The notes under the pieces were generated by a model. That model saw only the letters and a list, made by a program, of their open reading frames with translations, had not been told where the DNA came from and made no database searches. 64,000 nt of DNA from Candidatus Accumulibacter sp. ACC003 (GTDB taxonomy: Bacteria > Pseudomonadota > Gammaproteobacteria > Burkholderiales > Rhodocyclaceae), in NCBI RefSeq assembly GCF_907163085.1, contig NZ_CAJQTX010000002.1, positions 186,001 through 250,000 on the forward strand. Reading direction: 5' to 3'. Below are positions 34,893 to 43,811 of this stretch, piece by piece; within the stretch, counting starts at the first letter, position 1; each line of letters starts with the position of its first letter. Both the position numbers and the translations under genes were made by a program.

Positions 34893-36425
34893 GTGCGGCC
34901 GCTGCTCGTCGCGCTGCTCACCGCAGCGCTGCTGGCACCAATCTTCGCTGCCAACGGTCGGCAGAATCGTCAGGACGCCGACGGCGCGTCGCCCGGCGAT
35001 GCCACCGGGAAGCAGGGCGACCTGCAATCGCTGCGCTCACAGATTGAGACGCTGCGCCGCGAGATGGCGACCGCCGAAGGCTCGCGCAAGGATTCGCTGG
35101 ATCAGCTGAAGGACGCCGACCGGACGATATCGGCTACGCAGCGCGAGTTGCACCAGCTGACGACGCAGATCGACGCCCTGCAAGCGACGCTCGCGGACCT
35201 CGAACAGCAGTCACAGACGCTTGAACAGCGGCTGCATGCGCAGCAGGAACAGCTGGCAAAGCTCCTCTATCGACAATATCTGCGCGGCAATCCGGACCCG
35301 CTGCAGCTCTTTCTCAATGGCGACGACGCGCACCAGGTGGCGCGCGATCTGTATTACATGGAGGCCGTCGGGCGGGCGCGCAGCAAACTCCTGCTCGGCA
35401 TCGAATCGAGCTTGCAGCAGCAGAAAGCGCTGACCACCGCCAGCCGGCAACAAGCGGCGCAACTCGCTGCCGCCGAAAGCAAACAGAAGGAAGAGCACGC
35501 CAGCTTGCTTGCCCAGCGCGCCCAACGCCAGGCAACGATCGACAAAATATCGGAACAGATCGCCGCGCAGCGCCGCGAAATCGGCGGCCTGCAACGTGAC
35601 GAAAAGCGCCTGAGCGAACTGGTCGACCGCTTGGCGAAAATCATCGCTGCCAAAGCGGCCGAAGCCCGCGAAGCGCGCCGGGAAGCACAGCGGCAAGAGC
35701 TCGCGCGACAGGAGCAGCTGCAGAAGGAACGCGCGCAGAAAGAATTGGCGCAGCAAGAGCGGCTCCGCCAGGAAGCACGACAGGAAACACGACAGGCCGC
35801 CCGCGAGCAGGCACAGCAAGAAACGCGACAGGCCGCCCGCGAGCAGGCGCAGCAAGAGCGAGCCCGCCAGGAAGCACGACAGGAAACGCGGCAGGCCGCC
35901 CGCGAGCAGGCTCGCCAACAACCGTCGCCGCCATCACCGCCGCCAACGCCGGTCGAAGAAGAGCCAAAAGCCAGACCGCCAACCCCGGCAGTGCGTAGAG
36001 AAGCGCCGCCGGCGGCGCCAGTGATGGGCAATCTGGCCACCATGAAAGGCTCGCTGCGCCTGCCGGCGCGGGGATCGGTGACCAACAGATTCGGCACGGC
36101 GCGCCAGGAAGGCAGCACCTGGAAAGGGCTGTTCATCCGCGCCGGCGCCGGTAGCGAAGTCAGGAGTATCGCCGCCGGCCGCGTGGTCTTTGCCGAATGG
36201 ATGCGCGGTTTCGGCAATCTGTTGATCGTAGACCACGGCAACGACTACCTGTCGATCTACGCCAACAACGATTCGCTGCTAAAACAGGTCGGTGACGACG
36301 TGCGCGGCGGTGAAAACATTGCCACCGTTGGCAACACCGGTGGCAATCCGGAATCCGGTTTATACTTCGAAATTCGTCATGATGGCAAACCGCTTGACCC
36401 ATTGGCGTGGGTCAACGCGAAATAG
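34893..36425 (+). CDS. envC: Murein hydrolase activator EnvC
   Basis: About 510 residues from GTG 34893, which gives a plain signal peptide (RPLLVALLTAALLAPIFAA); the frame is open back to 34707 and the true start could be there or at TTG 34797. Two long coiled coils follow (residues 45-300), then a Gln/Arg/Ala-rich repeat, a proline linker and a C-terminal LytM domain (WKGLFIRAGAGSEV to GLYFEIRHDGKPLDP). The first zinc motif HxxxD is replaced by WKGLFI, so it is an activator, as E. coli EnvC is for AmiA/AmiB, and not an enzyme. It is followed 22 bp later by ctpA, the usual envC-ctpA order. Confidence 0.9.
   Translation: MRPLLVALLTAALLAPIFAANGRQNRQDADGASPGDATGKQGDLQSLRSQIETLRREMATAEGSRKDSLDQLKDADRTISATQRELHQLTTQIDALQATLADLEQQSQTLEQRLHAQQEQLAKLLYRQYLRGNPDPLQLFLNGDDAHQVARDLYYMEAVGRARSKLLLGIESSLQQQKALTTASRQQAAQLAAAESKQKEEHASLLAQRAQRQATIDKISEQIAAQRREIGGLQRDEKRLSELVDRLAKIIAAKAAEAREARREAQRQELARQEQLQKERAQKELAQQERLRQEARQETRQAAREQAQQETRQAAREQAQQERARQEARQETRQAAREQARQQPSPPSPPPTPVEEEPKARPPTPAVRREAPPAAPVMGNLATMKGSLRLPARGSVTNRFGTARQEGSTWKGLFIRAGAGSEVRSIAAGRVVFAEWMRGFGNLLIVDHGNDYLSIYANNDSLLKQVGDDVRGGENIATVGNTGGNPESGLYFEIRHDGKPLDPLAWVNAK
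35767..35926 (+). repeat. Internal Arg/Gln/Ala repeat in envC
   Basis: The coding sequence repeats the unit RQEARQETRQAAREQA, in whole or part, about three times: RQEARQETRQAAREQAQ, then ETRQAAREQAQQERARQ, then EARQETRQAAREQARQQ. The DNA repeat is nearly exact (CACGACAGGAAACAC / GACAGGCCGCCCGCGAGCAG). It extends the second coiled coil between the helical part and the proline linker. Copy number may vary between strains. Confidence 0.8.
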
Positions 36426-36447
36426 GGGTGCGCATAGAGTGAAGCAG

Positions 36448-37875
36448 ATGGGTAAGTTGAAACAGGCCGGGCTGGTTTGCGCCGGATTGCTTGGTGGCGT
36501 TCTCCTCAGCCTGCAGTTTTCGGCTCTGGCCGACAAGGAACCGCGCGCCGGTCTGCCCGTTGAAGAGCTGCGCACCTTCGCCGAAGTGTTCAACGCGATC
36601 AAGAAGGGCTACGTCGAGCCCGTCGACGACAAGAAGTTGATCACGCACGCCATCAGCGGCATGCTCTCCAACCTGGATCCCCACTCGACTTACCTCGATG
36701 CCGACGCGTTCAAGGACTTGCAGGTTGGCACGCAGGGCGAGTTTGGCGGCATCGGCATCGAAGTGGGTATGGAAGACGGGCTGGTCAAGGTGGTTTCGCC
36801 AATCGAGGACACCCCCGCCGACCGCGCCGGCGTCAAGCCGGGCGACCTGATCTTCAAGATTGACGACACGCTGGTCAAGGGCCTGACCCTGAGCGAAGCC
36901 GTCAAGCGAATGCGCGGCAAACCGAAGTCGCAGATCCGCCTGTCGATCCTCCGCAAAGGCGAAGCCAAGCCTCTCGATTTCACGCTGACGCGCGAAGTGA
37001 TCAAGGTTCAGAGCGTCAAGTCGAAACTGGTCGAAGACGGCTACGGCTACCTGCGCATCACGTCTTTCCAGGAGAACACCGGTGCGGCGGTGGTCAAGCA
37101 TCTCAACGACCTGATGAAGCCGGGACCGCTGAAAGGCCTGGTGCTCGATCTGCGTAACGACCCGGGCGGCCTGCTGAATAGCGCCGTCGGCGTTGCCGCT
37201 GCGTTCTTGCCGGCCGACGCGCTGGTGACCTCGACCGATGGACGCGCCCCCGATTCCAAGCACGAGTTCAATGCCACGCCGGCAGACTACCTGCGTGGCA
37301 CCAGGGACGATTACCTCAAGCGCCTGCCGCCGCAGGCGCGCACGGTGCCAATGGTGGTGGTCGTCAATGGCGGTTCGGCGTCGGCGTCGGAAATCGTCGC
37401 CGGTGCGCTGCAGGACCACAAACGTGCTGTCGTCCTCGGCACGACGACGTTTGGCAAGGGCTCGGTGCAGACCGTTCTGCCATTGCCCGGAAATACCGCG
37501 ATCAAGCTGACAACCGCCCGCTATTTCACGCCGTCGGGCCGTTCGATCCAGGCCAAGGGGATTGTTCCGGACATCATCGCCGAGGAAAGCGCCAACGGCA
37601 GTTCGACGCAGCGTTTGCGCGAGGCCAACCTCGATCACCACCTCGAAAACAACACCGACACTGCCAAGGATGGCGCGACGCCGGCCAAAGAGGAAGTCGT
37701 CAAGCCATCGAGCAAGGCCCCGCTACCGGCCAAGCCGAAGAGCAGCCCGCCCAAAGAGGAAGGCGACGAGTCCGTTGAATTGCCGAGCCGCGAACTGGCT
37801 TCGAAGAACGACTATCAGCTGAACCAGGCGCTGAACCTGCTCAAGGGGATGCAGATCATGCGTAGCAGCCGTTGA
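36448..37875 (+). CDS. ctpA: C-terminal processing peptidase, S41 family
   Basis: About 475 residues from ATG 36448 (MGKLKQAGLVCAG); a GTG at 36439 with AGGGG upstream is an alternative. Signal/anchor sequence, then an S41 N-terminal region (LSNLDPHSTYLD), a PDZ domain near residues 90-170 (FGGIGIEVGMEDGLVKVVSP, DTPADRAGVKPGD), and the protease core with the Ser in NGGSASASEIVAGAL near 315 and the Lys in TTTFGKGSVQTV near 340. It trims periplasmic proteins or peptidoglycan hydrolases. A Lys/Pro/Ser-rich tail follows the catalytic core. The gene is adjacent to envC, which links it to cell-wall remodelling at division. Confidence 0.95.
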   Translation: MGKLKQAGLVCAGLLGGVLLSLQFSALADKEPRAGLPVEELRTFAEVFNAIKKGYVEPVDDKKLITHAISGMLSNLDPHSTYLDADAFKDLQVGTQGEFGGIGIEVGMEDGLVKVVSPIEDTPADRAGVKPGDLIFKIDDTLVKGLTLSEAVKRMRGKPKSQIRLSILRKGEAKPLDFTLTREVIKVQSVKSKLVEDGYGYLRITSFQENTGAAVVKHLNDLMKPGPLKGLVLDLRNDPGGLLNSAVGVAAAFLPADALVTSTDGRAPDSKHEFNATPADYLRGTRDDYLKRLPPQARTVPMVVVVNGGSASASEIVAGALQDHKRAVVLGTTTFGKGSVQTVLPLPGNTAIKLTTARYFTPSGRSIQAKGIVPDIIAEESANGSSTQRLREANLDHHLENNTDTAKDGATPAKEEVVKPSSKAPLPAKPKSSPPKEEGDESVELPSRELASKNDYQLNQALNLLKGMQIMRSSR

Positions 37876-37901
37876 CCTTTCTCACGGAGGGAGGAAAGTG
37901 A

Positions 37902-38327
37902 ATGAAGCGAGCCTCTCCGGCAACACCGCAAACCGCACCGATCCGCAAAGAACGGAGCATTCTGTTCGCCAAGTTCCCGCCGGATCAGGTGCCCGAAGCC
38001 GCGGCCTGCCTTGGCCAGATCGAACAACTCGAGGTCGAACGGCGTGATCAGGCGCGAGCACTCGGCGTCGCCTACGATCTCCATCAGCATAGCCTCGAAG
38101 AACTCGAAGGCACACTCGAGGACAAAGGCTACCACCTCGACAATACGCTGATGAGCAAGATGCTGCGGGCGCTGATCTACTACGTCGAGGAAACGCAGTT
38201 GCACAACCTGGACGCACCGGTCAAACCCATGAAACGCTCGCAATCCGAAGCCTACACGCATGCCTGGGAACGCCATCCGCACGGCGACCACGACGACACG
38301 CCGCCGGAGTGGCGCGAATACAAGTAG
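37902..38327 (+). CDS. Conserved-looking hypothetical protein
   Basis: 141 residues from ATG 37902, which has a strong GGAGG site. I do not recognise the family. The N-terminal 15 residues are basic; the core ERSILFAKFPPDQVPEAAAC to KGYHLDNTLMSKMLRALIYY alternates strands and helices in a ferredoxin-like manner, similar to heavy-metal-associated folds but without their CxxC. The tail is His/Asp-rich (HAWERHPHGDHDDTPPEW). It lies between ctpA and moeB in the same direction, 26 and 10 bp away, so it is cotranscribed with them. Confidence 0.75.
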   Translation: MKRASPATPQTAPIRKERSILFAKFPPDQVPEAAACLGQIEQLEVERRDQARALGVAYDLHQHSLEELEGTLEDKGYHLDNTLMSKMLRALIYYVEETQLHNLDAPVKPMKRSQSEAYTHAWERHPHGDHDDTPPEWREYK

Positions 38328-38337
38328 CGTGACGTCG

Positions 38338-39096
38338 ATGAACGACGACCAGCTACTGCGCTACAGTCGCCATATCCTGCTCGACGAGATCGGTATCGAA
38401 GGGCAGCAGCGGATCGTCAACGCCCGGGCGCTGATCATCGGCGCCGGCGGCCTCGGCTCGCCAGCCGCGCTCTATCTGGCGTCGGCCGGCGTCGGGCAAA
38501 TCGCCCTGGCCGACGGCGACACCGTAGACCTGACCAATCTGCAGCGCCAGATCCTGCATACCCAGCAGCGCATCGGCCAGCTGAAGGCCCGCTCGGGTCA
38601 GCTGGCGCTGCACGAAATCAATCCCGAAGTGCGTGTCGAAGCGATCAGCAGCCGCCTGGCGGGCGAAGAACTCGCCGCGCTGGTGGCCAACGCCGACGTG
38701 GTTCTCGATTGCAGCGATAACTTTGCCACCCGGCATGCGGTCAATCGCGCGTGCGTCAGCCACCGGACGCCCCTGGTTTCGGGAGCGGCGATCCGTTTTG
38801 CCGGGCAGCTGGCGGTATTTGACAGCCGGCGCGACGAAGCACCGTGTTACCACTGCCTGTTTCCGGAAGGCGACGACGTCGACGAGTTGCGCTGCGCCGT
38901 GATGGGGGTATTCGCGCCGCTGACCGGGATCATCGGCGCGATGCAGGCCGCCGAAGCACTGAAACTGATCGCTGGCGCCGGCGAAGTCGCGCTCGGCCGG
39001 CTGTGGCTACTCGACGGCCTGTCGATGGAATGGCGCAGCGTCAAGTTCGGCCAGGACCCCGGCTGCCCGGTCTGCGCACTCGGCCGCGTCAGCTGA
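38338..39096 (+). CDS. moeB: MoeB/ThiF family adenylyltransferase
   Basis: 252 residues from ATG 38338. The E1-like ATP site ALIIGAGGLGSPAALYLASAG near residue 30, DTVDLTNLQRQILH near 64, the DCSDNFATRHAVNRAC block, and two zinc CxxC pairs (CYHC near 180 and CPVC near the end) are present. It activates the C-terminal glycine of MoaD or ThiS by adenylation. There is no rhodanese domain. ThiS is encoded at 8.7 kb without its own ThiF, so this enzyme may serve both pathways. Its end overlaps ribD by 8 bases, convergent. Confidence 0.9.
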   Translation: MNDDQLLRYSRHILLDEIGIEGQQRIVNARALIIGAGGLGSPAALYLASAGVGQIALADGDTVDLTNLQRQILHTQQRIGQLKARSGQLALHEINPEVRVEAISSRLAGEELAALVANADVVLDCSDNFATRHAVNRACVSHRTPLVSGAAIRFAGQLAVFDSRRDEAPCYHCLFPEGDDVDELRCAVMGVFAPLTGIIGAMQAAEALKLIAGAGEVALGRLWLLDGLSMEWRSVKFGQDPGCPVCALGRVS

Positions 39097-40213
39097 AACG
39101 AACCAACAAGCGCAGGTCGGGGCCGACGCAGCGCAGGTCGCGAATCAGCAGCTGGCGCTTGCCGGCCAGCGACTCGAGCGCCGGCAGGTCGAACATTCCT
39201 TGTGCTACATCACCGAGCAGGCACGGCGCCAGGTAGAGCAGCAGCTCGTCGACCAGGCCCGCGGCGAGCAAGGAACCGCTGAGTCGGAAACCCGCCTCGC
39301 CATGCACTTCGTTGATGCCACGACGCGCCAACTCGCCGAGCAGTGCCGACAAATCGACCCGCCCAGCGGCGCCCGGCAGCAACAGCACTTCGGCGCCACG
39401 CCGCTCAAGTGCGGCGCGGCGGTCGCCATCGGCGACGGCGGCGGCGACCAGCACCCGGCCCTTTGCCGCGTCGGCGAAAATTCGGGCGCCGGCGGCGAGT
39501 TCCAGCCGACTATCAACGACAACCTTCAAAGGCTGGCGCGAAACACCGTCCGCCCCGTCCAGCGCTTCGACGCCGCGCACGTTGAGCTGCGGGTCGTCAT
39601 CGCGAACGGTGCCGATGCCGGTCAGGATGGCGCAGGCGCGGGCGCGCCAGCGGTGCCCGTCATGGCGGGCCGCCGGGCCGGTCAGCCACTGGCTGGCGCC
39701 ATTTTTCAGCGCCGTCTTACCGTCGAGGCTGGCGGCCATTTTCAGGCGCAGCCAGGGCCTGGCGCGGGTCATGCGCGCGACAAAGCCGATATTGATTTCG
39801 CGCGCTTCGTCCTCCATCAGCCCGCACTGCACGCGCACGCCGGCGTCTCGCAGAAACGCCAGCCCCTGCCCGGAGACCAGCGGATTGGGATCCTGCATGG
39901 CGGCGACGACTCGCCCGACGCCGGCGCTCAGCAGTGCTGCGGCGCACGGCGGCGTGCGGCCGTGATGACTGCAGGGTTCGAGCGTGACGTAAACGGTCGC
40001 CCCGCGTGCCTGGTCGCCGGCAAACTGCAGAGCGCGCACTTCAGCGTGCGGCTCACCGGCGCGGCGATGCCAGCCTTCGCCGACGATTTGCCGATCTTTG
40101 ACAATGACGCAGCCGACGCGTGGATTGGGCGTCGTGGTATGCAGACCGAGCTCGGCCAGAGACAGCGCCCGCGCCATCGATTGGTGGTCGGCGGCACTGA
40201 ACTCCGGCGACAT
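39089..40213 (-). CDS. ribD: Riboflavin biosynthesis deaminase/reductase RibD
   Basis: 374 residues with both catalytic halves. The N-terminal deaminase has the zinc site GEPHAEVRAL near residue 52 and PCSHHGRTPPCAAAL near 80; the C-terminal reductase begins at RPWLRLKMAASLDGKTA near 152 and keeps WLTGPAARHDGHRWRA. RibD carries out the two steps after GTP cyclohydrolase II in riboflavin synthesis. Its start overlaps the nrdR end. The order glyA, nrdR, ribD is widely conserved in proteobacteria. Confidence 0.96.
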   Translation of the reverse strand: MSPEFSAADHQSMARALSLAELGLHTTTPNPRVGCVIVKDRQIVGEGWHRRAGEPHAEVRALQFAGDQARGATVYVTLEPCSHHGRTPPCAAALLSAGVGRVVAAMQDPNPLVSGQGLAFLRDAGVRVQCGLMEDEAREINIGFVARMTRARPWLRLKMAASLDGKTALKNGASQWLTGPAARHDGHRWRARACAILTGIGTVRDDDPQLNVRGVEALDGADGVSRQPLKVVVDSRLELAAGARIFADAAKGRVLVAAAVADGDRRAALERRGAEVLLLPGAAGRVDLSALLGELARRGINEVHGEAGFRLSGSLLAAGLVDELLLYLAPCLLGDVAQGMFDLPALESLAGKRQLLIRDLRCVGPDLRLLVRFS

Positions 40214-40683
40214 CAGCGACCGATTTTTTCGGGCGGGCGAGAGACTTCGCGAATCAGCTTGGAGAACTCGTCGACGTCTTCGAAGTTGCGATAGACCGAG
40301 GCGAAGCGCACGTAGGCCACCTTGTCGAGTTTCTTCAACTCCAGCATGACCATTTCGCCAATCTTTTCAGACGCCAGCTCGCGCTCGCCAAGCGCCAGCA
40401 GCTTTTCTTCGATGCCGGCGATCGCCGCCTCGACGGCGGCAATCCCTACCGGCCGCTTGCGCAGCGCCAGCCAGAGACTGGCGGCGAGCTTCTCGGGATC
40501 GAAGTCAACGCGCGAGCCGTTCTTCTTGATCACCTGCGGCATGCGCAGTTCGGCGCGCTCGTATGTAGTGAACCGCTTGTCGCATTTCAGGCAACGCCGC
40601 CTGCGGCGGACGATGTCGCCGTCTTCGTTGATCCGGGTGTCAGCGACGGTTGTTTCGTCGGCGCCGCAGAACGGGCACTTCAT
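40213..40683 (-). CDS. nrdR: Transcriptional repressor NrdR
   Basis: 156 residues from ATG 40683 ([13 protein letters not shown]). A zinc ribbon with CPFC and CLKC, followed by an ATP-cone domain ([20 protein letters not shown] near residue 49). NrdR senses ATP/dATP and represses ribonucleotide reductase genes through paired NrdR boxes. The start overlaps the glyA stop as ATGA, and ribD follows with a one-base overlap. Confidence 0.97.
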   Translation of the reverse strand: MKCPFCGADETTVADTRINEDGDIVRRRRRCLKCDKRFTTYERAELRMPQVIKKNGSRVDFDPEKLAASLWLALRKRPVGIAAVEAAIAGIEEKLLALGERELASEKIGEMVMLELKKLDKVAYVRFASVYRNFEDVDEFSKLIREVSRPPEKIGR

Positions 40684-41939
40684 CCCGCCCGGCCGCCGTA
40701 AACCGGGAATTTCTTGCACAGCGCCGCGCCGTCGGCCCGCACTCGGGCCAGGACCTTCTCGTCGCCGGGTGCGTCGAGCACGTCGGCGATCAGGTGGCCA
40801 ACGAGTTCGGATTCGATCTCGGTGAAGCCACGCGTGGTCATCGCCGGCGAACCGATGCGGATCCCGGACGTGACGAAAGGCTTCTGCGGGTCGTTGGGAA
40901 TGGCGTTCTTGTTCACCGTGATGTGCGCGGCGCCCAGCGCTGCCTCGGCTTCCTTGCCGGTAATGTTCTTGGCCCGCAGATCAACCAGAAAGACGTGCGA
41001 TTCGGTACGGCCGGAAACGATGCGCATGCCACGCTCCTCCGACAGCACCCGCGACAGCACCCGCGCGTTGGCGACGACCTGCTCCTGGTACTTGGCGAAG
41101 CTCGGCTTCAAGGCCTCCTTGAAAGCCACCGCCTTGGCGGCGATCACGTGCATCAGCGGGCCGCCCTGCAAACCGGGAAAAACCGCCGAGTTGATTGCTT
41201 TCTCGTGCTCGGCCTTCATCAGGATGACGCCGCCGCGCGGACCGCGCAGTGTCTTGTGCGTCGTCGAGGTCACGACGTCGGCGTGCGGTACCGGGTTCGG
41301 GTAGCAGTCGGCGGCAATCAGGCCGGCGTAGTGCGCCATGTCGACCATGAAAATGGCGCCGACTTCCCTGGCCACACCCGCGAAGCGCTCAAAGTCGATG
41401 CGCAGCGAGTACGCTGACGCACCGGCGATCAGGATCCGCGGCTTGTGTTCGCGAGCCAGTGCTTCCATTTTCGCGTAATCGATCGCTTCATGCCGGTCGA
41501 GACCGTAGGCGACGACATTGAACCACTTGCCGGACATGTTCAGCGGCATGCCATGCGTCAGGTGACCACCTTCGGCCAGACTCATCCCCATGATCGTGTC
41601 GCCCGGCTTGGCGAAGGCCATCAGAACCGCCTGATTGGCCTGTGATCCGGAATTCGCCTGGACGTTGGCAGCCTCGGCCGAAAACAATTTCTTGAGACGA
41701 GTGATGGCCAGCTGCTCGGCGACATCGACATGCTCGCAACCGCCATAGTAGCGCTTGCCCGGATAGCCCTCGGCGTACTTGTTGGTCAACTGCGAGCCTT
41801 GCGCGGCCATTACCGCATGGCTGACGTAGTTCTCGGAAGCAATCAACTCGATATGTTCTTCCTGCCGCCGATTCTCGTTCTCGATCGCCTGCCAGATCTC
41901 GGGATCCACCTTTGCCAGTGTGTCGTTAGCCGAAAACAT
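40680..41939 (-). CDS. glyA: Serine hydroxymethyltransferase
   Basis: 419 residues. GlyA interconverts serine and glycine while loading one-carbon units onto tetrahydrofolate. The N-terminus [20 protein letters not shown], the [13 protein letters not shown] block and the PLP-lysine site [16 protein letters not shown] near residue 228 are standard. It heads the glyA-nrdR-ribD operon. No glycine riboswitch was recognised in the 84-bp leader. Confidence 0.97.
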   Translation of the reverse strand: MFSANDTLAKVDPEIWQAIENENRRQEEHIELIASENYVSHAVMAAQGSQLTNKYAEGYPGKRYYGGCEHVDVAEQLAITRLKKLFSAEAANVQANSGSQANQAVLMAFAKPGDTIMGMSLAEGGHLTHGMPLNMSGKWFNVVAYGLDRHEAIDYAKMEALAREHKPRILIAGASAYSLRIDFERFAGVAREVGAIFMVDMAHYAGLIAADCYPNPVPHADVVTSTTHKTLRGPRGGVILMKAEHEKAINSAVFPGLQGGPLMHVIAAKAVAFKEALKPSFAKYQEQVVANARVLSRVLSEERGMRIVSGRTESHVFLVDLRAKNITGKEAEAALGAAHITVNKNAIPNDPQKPFVTSGIRIGSPAMTTRGFTEIESELVGHLIADVLDAPGDEKVLARVRADGAALCKKFPVYGGRAG

Positions 41940-42023
41940 CGCGCGCCTCTCAAGCCTTGAAAAAGAAGGGGATTATAGCATGCGCCGAGGCGCCGACAGA
42001 GTTCGCGCGGCGCCAGGGAAAGC

Positions 42024-43214
42024 TCAGTCGCCGCGCAGCGGCAGCACGCGCTGGCGGTAGTTGATCGACAGCGAAGCGAGCAATGGGCAGGCGCGCAGGC
42101 AGCCCGCGAAGTCGTGTTCAAGGCGGCCGGCAACGGCCCTATCGGCGAGCACTTCGGCGGCCAGGAAAACCTCGGCCTCGACCCGGCCATTGAGATAGTG
42201 CAGGACGACGCGATGCGGCTCGGGCAAGCCGGCGAGTGCCGGCGCCAGATGGCGTACCAGCTCGCTGCGCTCGGGCAGGCTCTGACTCTTGCTGTCGTGG
42301 TCCAGATCGTCTTCGACGTCGACATGCACCAGCACATCGGACACCGTCGGGTGACTGTCGAGGACTCGCTTGCGGGTCACCTCGGCGATGCGATGGCCTT
42401 CCGAAACACTGATCCGCGGGTTGACGCAGATGTGTGCATCAACCAGCGAACGATGCGCCATGCGGCGAGTCCGCAACTCGTGCAGGCTACCGACGCCGGC
42501 GGTATCGATGATCACCTGCCGGATACTGCCGACTTCCTCGACCGACAGCCCGGTGTCGATCAGCTCCTGCAGCGCCTCCCACGAGAACACCACGCCCATG
42601 CGGACGATCATGAAACCGACGATCACCGCGGCCAGCGAATCGGCGAAGGCGAAGCCCATCAGATTGCCGCCGATCCCGATCGCGACGACCAGCGACGACG
42701 CGGCGTCAGAGCGGGCGTGCCAGGCGTTGGCGATCAGCATCGGCGAGCGCAGGCGTTCGCCGATACGCAACATGTAGCGGAACAGCCCCTCCTTGGCGAC
42801 CAGCGCCAGCATCGCCGTCCATAGCGCCAACGGCGCCACCGGCGGCAGGTTGTCCAAATGCTGCAGCTTGACGCCAGCGCTCCAGATAATGGCGGTGCCG
42901 GTCAGCGCCAGAATCGCCCCGAGGGCAAACGACGCCGCGGTCTCGATGCGCGCATGCCCATAGGGATGGCTTTCGTCAGCGGGATCCTTGCTGTGATGCG
43001 CCGCAAAAAGGACCAGGAAGTCGCACACCAGATCGGATAGCGAATGCATGCCGTCGGCGACCAGCGCCTGCGAGTTGGCGACGATTCCGGCAACCACCTG
43101 AGCCGCGGTCAGAAAGACGTTCACCAGCACGCTGACCCACGTACAGCGCTGCGTCAGAGCATGCCGTCCGGGGTCATCGAAGGCGATTTCCGGCGCGTCC
43201 TTACGGGTAGTCAT
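42024..43214 (-). CDS. Cation diffusion facilitator (CDF) metal exporter
   Basis: 396 residues. Six membrane helices with the helix-2 metal site ALVADGMHSLSDLVCDFLV near residue 49, the loop HPYGHARIETAASF near 82, and a helix-5 site WHARSDAASSLVVAIG near 165. A C-terminal cytoplasmic ferredoxin-like metal domain runs over residues 210-300 (VDAHICVNPRISVSEGH, VLVHVDVEDD), followed by about 90 extra residues with no family match. The family exports zinc, iron, cobalt or manganese in exchange for protons; the metal cannot be told here. The C-terminal extension is unusual. Confidence 0.93.
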   Translation of the reverse strand: MTTRKDAPEIAFDDPGRHALTQRCTWVSVLVNVFLTAAQVVAGIVANSQALVADGMHSLSDLVCDFLVLFAAHHSKDPADESHPYGHARIETAASFALGAILALTGTAIIWSAGVKLQHLDNLPPVAPLALWTAMLALVAKEGLFRYMLRIGERLRSPMLIANAWHARSDAASSLVVAIGIGGNLMGFAFADSLAAVIVGFMIVRMGVVFSWEALQELIDTGLSVEEVGSIRQVIIDTAGVGSLHELRTRRMAHRSLVDAHICVNPRISVSEGHRIAEVTRKRVLDSHPTVSDVLVHVDVEDDLDHDSKSQSLPERSELVRHLAPALAGLPEPHRVVLHYLNGRVEAEVFLAAEVLADRAVAGRLEHDFAGCLRACPLLASLSINYRQRVLPLRGD

Positions 43215-43499
43215 GTTCTGGGTCGCTTTGCAAAGAGGGGTTCGTCATATTCTATCGCCACTGGCGGGCAAAGCGGCGCGTCGATAGGCTGGCTTTCCCA
43301 TAAGGAGCGCCGCCGCTGGCCAGTGCCGGTCGGCGGCGTAGCCTGCGGCCTTCGGCTTAAAGCAGCCTTAAAGAACGCCCGCAGGTCGACGCACGCCAAC
43401 ACCACGAGGGACGCCCACCGAGCGTGCCGCAGCGACGTTGCCGACGACCCGGGCTACACCAACGAGGCCGTGCCGTGCCCTGACGATCAATGGCTATAG

Positions 43500-43694
43500 G
43501 TCAATAAAACCTTCGCGCGTCGCCTTTCGCGCTTTAGCATCGCCGCCGACGGCCTGTCGAACCGCGAAACGCTCACTACTGGTCACGGCACCTACCCGGA
43601 CGGCCTCGCCTGCGCCGGCGAAGGCCGCGTCTGGATCACCTCGACCGACTCCAATCGCGCCCTCCGCGTCCTGCGGAAATCGATTTCGTGCTGA
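43500..43694 (+). pseudogene. Fragment of an SMP-30/gluconolactonase-like gene
   Basis: In frame from 43500 the sequence reads VNKTFARRLSRFSIAADGLS, then HGTYPDGLACAGEGRVWITS and TDSNRALRVL. This is the central part of a SMP-30/gluconolactonase/LRE beta-propeller: the NKTF strand, the RFxIAADG strand and the PDGLA...GxxWITS calcium-site region. A TAG lies directly upstream (43497-43499) and a TGA follows at 43692, so no complete enzyme can be made. The rest of the 597-bp gap 43215-43811 shows no other gene that I can support. Confidence 0.6.
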
Positions 43695-43811
43695 ACCGCG
43701 ATCAATCGGTAGGCCTTTTCTACGGCCGCCTGTGCCCCGAAAAGAAACCGCCGGCGATCGACCAGGCGCTGGCCGCCGACTCGCTGGCGCGCCCGACAGC
43801 GGCGTTGCGGC

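Noticed and set aside
36412-37641. A 409-codon open frame antisense to ctpA.
   Set aside because: Shadow of the S41 protease gene, low-complexity Arg/Gln-rich translation.
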